NCBI GenBank assembly: GCA_000310025.1
Contig: FN649747.1
Span: 2,271,201 to 2,295,768, forward strand
Direction of reading: 5' to 3'
From: Ectocarpus siliculosus
Lineage: Eukaryota; Sar; Phaeophyceae; Ectocarpales; Ectocarpaceae
DNA length: 24,568 nt
A model generated the notes under the pieces. That model ran no database searches, was not told where the DNA came from, and saw only the letters and a program-made list of their open reading frames with translations. Of the stretch, positions 20,401-24,568 are shown in pieces. The number at the start of each line of letters is the position of its first letter. Within the stretch, counting starts at the first letter, position 1. Made by a program: the position numbers and the translations under genes.

Positions 20401-23400
20401 TTGGAAGAACAAGAACGAGAAGGCGCGAAGCACGTCGTAGGCGGAGACGACGGGAAGGTGGGCCTGGAAACGGACTACGTCGTGGTGGCTTCCACTGACG
20501 TGGACCCTGGTGTCGAAGTGGCCAGCGACAGCGGTCTCGAGATCGACGAGGTGTGCAGGATGGATGGATTGATGGATGGATGGGGTTCTCACGTAGGAAT
20601 TAAATCCGTCTCTCTGTGTTTTTTGTTTGTTGGTTGTGTCTGTGAGTTTTTAGCCTTGACACTCCCATTATACATAGGCACGCACTATTACGACATGTGC
20701 TTGAAATGCATTCAACCGTTACCGCATGTACAAGCCAGGGAAATGTCCTCAAGGTTGATACCCCCCATCCTTATTATGCATGCGAGCGACCATGCCCGTG
20801 AAGAAAGAGTAGTCCTCAACCCAGGGAGTTTCCTTACTTTTGGTGTCCTTAAGCGAAGTCACGACTGCTGTACTTGTGGTACTACCACGGTACTCCCGAT
20901 ACACCTGTTGCTCCTCCACCGTTGTGTGCCAAAATTTTTACCGTACATGACACAGGATAACACACACCCCTGGACCGATTTTCGAATCTCGATTTCTCAA
21001 AAGCAGAAACAGTCACGGCGCCAAAAACGGTGGCTTTGAAGCTGTCTCGTCGAGAGCTGTCCGAAAATGTATTTTTTTCATTTATGCATCCTCTTCGTCG
21101 TGGCGTAATCGATGTTTGAAAAATGGTCCAGGGGATGTGTTATCTCGTGTCATGTGCGGTATCTGCCTTGCCCCGTGGTGTGTGAAGATGGGGGTTACGA
21201 ACGTCGGGCGACGATGCTGATCTGGTATGTAACTGCCTGTCGCCGGTGTGTTATGTTCCGGTTCGGTCGCGGACGAAAACTTGCAGAGAAATGGCGGGAT
21301 CGTGGTGAACGGGTTGTTCGAGGCCGTCAACGGGGTCTACGCGGCCGGTGGTGCGGCGTCGTTCTTCGACCCCAACCTGGGGAGGGGGAAGGGGAGGCGG
21401 CGCATCGCGAGCCACGACCATTGCGTCAACTCGGGGCTCTACGCGGGTGAGAGGTTCTTGATTTTGTTTTTGCAATGCGTGCTGTTGTTGTTGTTGGGTG
21501 TCTGTAGGTCAGCGGCCGTTGTAACAGCCTTCCTGCTCGCTAGAATGTTCGGTCGGTCCGAAAACGTATCCTTTAGCACGGGGACTTGTTAGTTGCTCTG
21601 AGGTTCCCATTGGTATGTAGCAACACCGTGCGCTAGCCTAGTAGGGGGGGAGGGGGGGGGGGAGGGTGTGCTCATAGTCGTGCATGCCGTAGTCGTTAGA
21701 CCATTGAACTCGCATCCCTACATAGCCGGGACGGAGCACGCCGGGTTCTCACCGGACCAGACTCACATCACCCAAGCGCGAAGCACCGTGAGGTATTCGG
21801 CAAGTGAGTCGCATGAAGGGGGCGCCGCATCCTGCTAAGGGTGTAGGGGGGGGCGTTTGCTATCGATCAAGTTGTACCTGCGGAAGACGTACGTATGAAT
21901 GGTGCACGACGAACGTGAGAGTACCCGCAGACAGCACGGAGGTGAAGCATGCCTGGCACATAAATAGTTGAACTGAAAGGAGATGTCATGGGGTTCATTC
22001 AAAACGAGTGTCCACCTGGAAAGGAGACATGATAGGGATGCGGACGGTGAAGTTGTGCCATCGACTAACTTGGCAAGACGATCTTTACGACGAGCGTGCC
22101 GCGTCGTTGTAGCCGCACCGTGGTGAGGAATGTTGTGGTGGCCTGCCTGCCGCGCAAGTAGTCTGACTGTCTCTTGGTGCCAGGGCGGGCGGGCGGGCGG
22201 GCGGGCTAGCGGGCGGGGGGGGGGGGACGGGTACGCTGGTTGCTTTCGTTTCAAATCGCGTTGCCGCTGTTTGTTGTGTGCGCCGCTCCATCAGGCTGGC
22301 TGCCTGATGCGCATGCGAATCGTTTGTCGCACGGGAAAACATAGGTGCGAAACGAAGCGCCCCACCCCGCGCGAACCCCAAGGACAACGCAGACGTTCTG
22401 TTCTTTCCTATTTTTGTGTCTTTCGTTGTCGGACTTCGTTGTCGGACTTGTGTGTGATCGATTCGATCGACCTTCTCTGCGATCGATCGGCAGGGTACAA
22501 CATGGCCGCGACCCTAACGGCTGCCGAGAACGACCACGAGCCCGCGGGTTCGTCGACGCCGTCAGCGTCGCCGTCGGCATCGCCACGGAGAAAGGGGTAA
22601 GCGGTGTCCTGTGTAAGGCTACTCTGCTCCCTGAGGTGTTTGCCAGGTGCAGGAAGGATACACACACCCTCGAACACGCGTGCGTGCCACTGTTGTGTGT
22701 TGCGCTTTTTGGCTCCGTTGCCGGAGCTTGCTTTTTGTGTGCTGCGTCGTTTGCACGATCCCGTCCAACTCGTCCCCACCGGCAGCGATTATTTTATTCT
22801 TTTTTTGATGCTTTTTTTTTGCAATGAATGTCGGGTTGGTTACGCACGCGTGGGGAAGCGTAATTTTACCATGTTTTTCTTGTTGAGTTTTTTGCTCTTC
22901 TTCTCCTCCGGAAGGGGTATTTTGGTCACCACTTACCACGGTGTGTCCTGTTCTCCAAGTCCATTAAGTCTCCCTTTGTCATGTCCTCCCTGTCGCCCCC
23001 CTTCACGGGGGTCTGTTGTCGCCGCTTACACTTTTTTTTTTTAGAGAGATCGTGTTTCTGTTGCAAACTGCTGGGGTTTTTTCGAATGTCTTTCTTGTTG
23101 TGTGTCGCCCGCCCGGTCCAGGCCTTCCCCCGCGCCGCACCGCAACTGTCCTCTCCGGCAGCGTTTTTTTTTCTTTTTCGTTGCTTTATTTCAATGTTTC
23201 GGTTGGTTGCACGCGTTCGACAGTCTTGTTTACGCCTTGTTTTTTCCTGTCCCTTTTTTTTATCACCGCTGACTGAGCGTGCTGTTTCTCTAAGCCCATC
23301 AAGGCTTCCTTTGTCTTCTCCTCTCCTTACCCCTCCCTTAGAAAAGGTCTGTTGGCCGTTTGACCCATATTTACGTTTTTTTAGTCCGAGATTCCGTGCG

Positions 23401-24284
23401 TGTTTCTGTCGCAAATTTCTGATTTTCGGATGTGTTTTCTTCTTGTGCGTCGCCCGCCCGGTTCAGGCCTCCCCCCGCCCCGCACCCTCGTTTCTACGAC
23501 CACGTTCCGTTCTGGCGGTCTAACTTGGCGGCATGCGGCGTCGTCATGGAGGGGTTAGGGGACGTAGATCCGAGGTGAGCGCGAAAAAAAATGTTGGAGG
23601 CTTTTCCGTTTCTCGGGTCACACGAGGGATGCTGATGGCATGGGGTGGTGTCTAGAGGGCCTCGGCCCTTGAGTGTTATTTTTTCAGGAGGCCCGATGGT
23701 CCCGGTCGTTAATATACGCCCTCATGACCGCGGGTGACGTCACCACTCGACGACGGAATTTTCGACGAAAGGAAAATTCCTCTACAAAAAATGGACCAAT
23801 CAGAAAACTGCGGGCACCTTTTCTCTCTCACGATTTTAATTTTGCCCGGCAACTATGATCATTGTCCGGACACAACTCGCAAAGAGCGGGTCCAGGCGTC
23901 GAGAGACCTGCCGGATCAACGAACACCATCAGCTAGCGTATGTTGTATGAGAAATGCTTTCGAGTCACACAAGTTTTCTCTTTTCTTAGTATGACACAAC
24001 GAATCCATCTCTATCTATTAGCCAAGAGAGAGTAGCACTGAATCCATAGCGTATAGTGTTTTTTGAAGTTCTTTTTTTCCTTGTTTTTGTTTTTTTCCTC
24101 CGGCTACGAAGTGTGGTAAATGTATTTATTATAAGGAGCTCTTTATCCTTTCGCGGCGTGTTGTTTGTTGTTTCGCTCGGGATGATGCAGCTTGCGAACG
24201 ATGGGCGTGTGGTTGGACTACGGGGAGGACAATCGGAAAGCCAGCTACAGAAGGGGGGTCGTCTACTACATGCGGGATGACAAG
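13703..24284 (+). CDS. AIFM1: Apoptosis-inducing-factor-like flavoprotein (AIFM1 type), 12 exons, both ends missing
   Basis: Exons: 13703-13884, 14431-14888, 15203-15460, 16358-16454, 17408-17709, 19027-19137, 19661-19782, 20379-20550, 21287-21446, 22494-22596, 23467-23574, 24191-24284. All junction phases agree. Order of features: a hydrophobic anchor (AILAMGGLLLATQG), an acidic tract, the FAD-binding Rossmann motif HFVVIGGGTTADAA, VYYDKCLIANAGKPR, the NADH-binding motif VSVLGGGFLGCQVALAL, MGHVLPDYLAEHL, VVVASTDVDP, SGLEID, GRGKGRRRIASHDH, PFWRSNLAACG, VDPSLRTMGVW and RRGVVYYMRDDK. This order and these motifs are those of AIF, an NADH-oxidising flavoprotein tethered in the mitochondrial intermembrane space that supports respiratory-complex biogenesis and in animals can move to the nucleus in cell death. 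About 722 residues are visible, longer than human AIF (613), because of Gly-rich insertions. The first exon and the final C-terminal strand exon(s) are not in the model, and part of the region between exons 2 and 4 is missing or diverged. Confidence 0.92.
13885..14430 (+). other. AIF-like intron, phase 1
   Basis: GTGAAT to CCACAG. It starts with a GGA/GGT-rich stretch (about 13936-13975). The upstream part of the open frame through 14253-14430 is Thr/Asn-rich (ACAACGAC repeats) and is better read as intron because of the phase-correct acceptor at 14430. No other gene is seen. Confidence 0.7.
14431..14888 (+). CDS. AIFM1: AIF-like exon with acidic tract and FAD-binding Rossmann motif
   Basis: It starts with two bases completing Gly, then a Pro/Ala/Gly-rich linker, EGSYRFYILTPEEAAAEG, the acidic run YEDDEDDDEDDD, a basic RRLKER, and the FAD motif HFVVIGGGTTADAAMESI. 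It ends with EILCLSDET at ACG|GTGAGG in phase 0. The GxGxxA fingerprint is intact. Confidence 0.9.
14889..15202 (+). other. AIF-like intron, phase 0
   Basis: GTGAGG to GCGGCAG. It contains a CTCCCT-type microsatellite at about 15140-15166. I looked here for the exon encoding the RPxLSK motif and did not find it. Confidence 0.7.
15203..15460 (+). CDS. AIFM1: AIF-like exon with Gly insertion
   Basis: Reads PCPADDSDTHTGSYEADFRL, SFNQWRRHLAFRKEGF, nine consecutive Gly, a Gly/Asp linker, then LSKGKEIRYHTYE. The Trp and the K-G-K-E-I-x-Y part resemble the K-E-R-S-x-Y region of AIF. The donor GAG|GTCGGT is weak, so the 3' border may be wrong. Confidence 0.65.
15878..16053. repeat. Degenerate tandem repeat, about three copies of 53-63 bp, intronic
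   Basis: CACAGCAGC opens copies at 15878, 15941 and 15994, each followed by GGGCATG, CCGTCTCT and TTTCGAAAA. Copies have diverged by indels of up to 10 bases. Confidence 0.85.
16135..16290. repeat. Tandem repeat, about 3.2 copies of 48-50 bp, intronic
   Basis: AGCCGTATCGTAGCCTAGCC then GTTCGTTTCCAACGA and TTCCC. Copies start at about 16137, 16185, 16235 and (partial) 16283. It lies within 70 bases of the next exon's acceptor. Confidence 0.9.
16358..16454 (+). CDS. AIFM1: AIF-like exon (LDGTEVYYDKCLIANAG)
   Basis: PHDLIIEPERRCVRLLLDG, then TEVYYDKCLIANA. This is the AIF strand pair ending in the C-L-I-A-x-G-G motif that contacts FAD; here Ala-Asn-Ala-Gly-Lys replaces A-T-G-G. It ends in phase 1 at GCAG|GTGCGA. 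Confidence 0.9.
16455..17407 (+). other. AIF-like intron, phase 1
   Basis: GTGCGA to CCGCAG. It has two C runs (about 17181-17191 and 17237-17246) and a long T-rich tract at 17311-17398 before the acceptor. No gene is recognised. Confidence 0.8.
17408..17709 (+). CDS. AIFM1: AIF-like exon with poly-Gly and Arg/Lys-rich insertion
   Basis: GKPRDFAL continues the previous exon, then ten Gly, an Asp/Glu stretch, the basic block RRLRRRERAKK, a second basic part (GGRRGRSDK), another Gly/Ser run, and finally LTCLRDFVSLELLA, which matches the AIF helix that precedes the NADH motif. The insertion spans about 75 residues. It ends in phase 0 at GCG|GTGCGT. Confidence 0.88.
17710..19026 (+). other. AIF-like intron, phase 0, the longest (1317 bases)
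   Basis: It starts with GTGCGTGCGTGCGTGCG and contains the degenerate repeat at 17790-17957. TGCGTCTAAAAAGC preceded by a T run is repeated at about 18594 and 18913. Two overlapping long frames on opposite strands (17904-18443 minus, 18305-18874 plus) are discussed as findings. Confidence 0.7.
17790..17957. repeat. Degenerate tandem repeat, period about 74-82 bp, intronic
   Basis: ACAAAGCGTGCGTGCG, T run, TGCTCCTCGTCCTT and ATCGGCTGGCTAC recur, with anchors at 17791, 17865 and 17947. An older copy with TCGGATGGCTAC lies before the first. Confidence 0.8.
19027..19137 (+). CDS. AIFM1: AIF-like exon with NADH-binding motif
   Basis: NDPSVKHVSVLGGGFLGCQV then ALALAERGRATGVAISQ, 37 codons, phase 0 at both ends. 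The G-x-G-x-x-G of the second Rossmann fold is intact. It is followed by GCGAGT, a GC donor. Confidence 0.92.
19138..19660 (+). other. AIF-like GC-AG intron, phase 0
   Basis: CAG|GCGAGT to GTTTAG. No GT donor nearby keeps the protein in frame and conserved. Near its 3' end GGCCAGTCGAGTT is repeated (about 19431 and 19491). Confidence 0.85.
19661..19782 (+). CDS. AIFM1: AIF-like exon (MGHVLPDYLAEHL)
   Basis: VYSERNPMGHVLPDYLAEHL, then RGELAKAGVAAVADTRLADL. It matches the AIF segment F-P-E-x-x-N-M-G-x-x-L-P-x-Y-L. It ends in phase 2 at AG|GTGCTC. A later TTCAG (19670) is an alternative acceptor but breaks the frame. Confidence 0.9.
19783..20378 (+). other. AIF-like intron, phase 2
   Basis: GTGCTC to GGCTCAG. 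A T18 run at about 20340-20357 serves as the pyrimidine tract. No gene is recognised. Confidence 0.85.
20379..20550 (+). CDS. AIFM1: AIF-like exon (VVVASTDVDPGVEVASDSGLEID)
   Basis: YNSKTKRLEEQEREGAKHVV, then GKVGLETDYVVVASTDVDPG, VEVASDSGLEIDE. It corresponds to the AIF strand with E-T-D-x-I-V-A-A-V-G-L-E-P-N; here A-S-T-D-V-D-P replaces it. It ends in phase 0 at GAG|GTGTGC. Confidence 0.9.
20551..21286 (+). other. AIF-like intron, phase 0
   Basis: GTGTGC to TTGCAG. A GGAT microsatellite lies at about 20558-20583. GACTGCTGTAC near 20867 is a single copy of the dispersed motif. No gene is recognised. Confidence 0.8.
21287..21446 (+). CDS. AIFM1: AIF-like exon with altered GD box
   Basis: RNGGIVVNGLFEAVNGVYAA, then GGAASFFDPNLGRGKGRRRI, ASHDHCVNSGLYA. 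It corresponds to the AIF segment that normally reads A-G-D-A-A-C-F; here the Asp codon is GGT (Gly). H-D-H is kept. It ends in phase 1 at GCGG|GTGAGA. Confidence 0.92.
21447..22493 (+). other. AIF-like intron, phase 1, with G-rich tracts
   Basis: GTGAGA to CGGCAG. G-rich tracts lie at about 21642-21666 and 22183-22226, the latter a (GGGC)n run that could form a G-quadruplex. TTCGTTGTCGGAC is tandemly doubled at 22422-22447. No gene is recognised; frames on either strand are Arg/Pro artefacts. Confidence 0.8.
22494..22596 (+). CDS. AIFM1: AIF-like exon (YNMAATLTAAENDHEPAG)
   Basis: GYNMAATLTAAENDHEPAGS then an STPSASPSASPRRKG linker. It matches A-G-E-N-M-T-G-A of AIF. The frame meets TAA directly after the donor AAAGG|GTAAGC, which could be misread as the gene's stop. 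Splicing in phase 2 restores homology. Confidence 0.87.
22597..23466 (+). other. AIF-like intron, phase 2, with duplicated acceptor region
   Basis: GTAAGC to GGTTCAG. It consists largely of a diverged tandem duplication (see the repeat at 22784-23500). No gene is recognised. Confidence 0.85.
22784..23500. repeat. Diverged tandem duplication of about 345 bp spanning an exon border
   Basis: Matching landmarks in order: CCGGCAGCG (about 22782 and 23155), CGGGTTGGTT/CGGTTGGTTG, CCTTTGTC before a C-rich run, GGTCTGTTG, TTTTTTTAG, GTGTTTCTGT.GCAAA, TCTTCTTGT-type, CGTCGCCCGCCCGGT(C/T)CAGG and CC(C)CGC.CCGCACC. The second copy ends inside the exon at 23467; the first copy holds a relic of the acceptor and exon start at about 23119-23142. 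Confidence 0.8.
23467..23574 (+). CDS. AIFM1: AIF-like exon with FW motif
   Basis: PPPAPHPRFYDHVPFWRSNL, then AACGVVMEGLGDVDP. F-W-x-(S/D) is the AIF signature after the NAD domain. It starts with one base completing Gly and ends in phase 2 at CGAG|GTGAGC. Confidence 0.92.
23575..24190 (+). other. AIF-like intron, phase 2
   Basis: GTGAGC to GATGCAG. A T-rich tract lies at about 24060-24100. No gene is recognised. Confidence 0.85.
24191..24284 (+). CDS. AIFM1: AIF-like exon (RRGVVYYMRDDK), last one visible
   Basis: SLRTMGVWLDYGEDNRKAS, then YRRGVVYYMRDDK. It matches the AIF C-terminal domain strands (T-x-G-V-F and Y-x-K-G-V-x-F-Y-L-R-D). It ends in phase 0 at AAG|GTAAAC. The following hydrophobic strand and the stop codon are not in the remaining 284 bases. 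Confidence 0.9.
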
Positions 24285-24568
24285 GTAAACCTCGACGGTC
24301 ATGCTGTATGTATTCTACAAGTTTTTTTAGTTTTATTTGCGGAGAGATTGTTGTTTCGTTTTTGTTTTTCGTGTTTTTGTTTTTTTTGCGAAAACGTTTG
24401 GGAGGGTCGAAAGGTCCCCAGGAACATGGCTCTTCAGTTTACTATTTATGGTACAGAGCTTGGGGCGATTCTTAAAACACACCGTGTTCTATATCTGCTG
24501 GCCTGAGTTGTCGATAGCCAATCAAGTACGCTCAAAATCCATGGTGTTATGGAGCGGCCCCCAGGATT
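24285..24568 (+). other. AIF-like intron, truncated by the window edge
   Basis: GTAAAC donor; T-rich sequence without the expected V-V-G-(I/V)-L-L-W-N-type strand. Confidence 0.6.

Noticed and set aside
22597-22605. TAA right after RRKG as the stop of the AIF-like gene
   Set aside because: GTAAGC overlaps it as a donor, and splicing to 23467 and 24191 restores the FW motif and C-terminal strands.

Overview
The window is nuclear DNA of a eukaryote with GC-rich exons, long introns (mostly 0.3-1.3 kb), homopolymer runs and many short repeats. Small palindromic CTGCTGTAG/CTACAGCAG motifs recur, and the proteins carry poly-Gly runs. This fits a stramenopile, most likely a brown alga, but that assignment is inference from style and not from a marker gene. 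There is no operon, CRISPR array, rRNA or convincing tRNA. Because of splicing, most open frames are not genes. I built gene models from conserved protein motifs and required matching intron phases.

Three protein genes can be supported. (1) On the minus strand at 400-1336 are two exons of a secreted spherulin-4-like protein. Its 3' part runs off the left edge and its start is not found. (2) On the minus strand at 7388-9209 are three exons of a ubiquitin-conjugating enzyme E2 of the UBE2C/UbcH10 (APC/C E2) class, with a candidate first exon at 10034-10074. (3) On the plus strand at 13703-24284 are twelve exons of an apoptosis-inducing-factor-like (AIFM1 type) flavoprotein. Its first exon is unresolved and its last exon(s) lie beyond the right edge.

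The AIF gene is the centre of interest. It keeps both dinucleotide-binding glycine motifs and the FW motif. It lacks the usual Asp of the FAD-contacting GD box, carries a poly-Gly insertion and a basic Arg/Lys-rich insertion, uses a GC-AG intron, and has an intron whose acceptor region was tandemly duplicated. Its recognisable RPxLSK region is not visible.

The stretches 1337-7387 and 10075-13702 hold no recognised gene. They contain tandem and dispersed repeats, including a roughly 57-bp sequence present in opposite orientations at 5433 and 10693 on either side of the E2 gene, a few hairpins, and some weak exon-like islands. The three genes share no obvious pathway; they look like independent neighbours.
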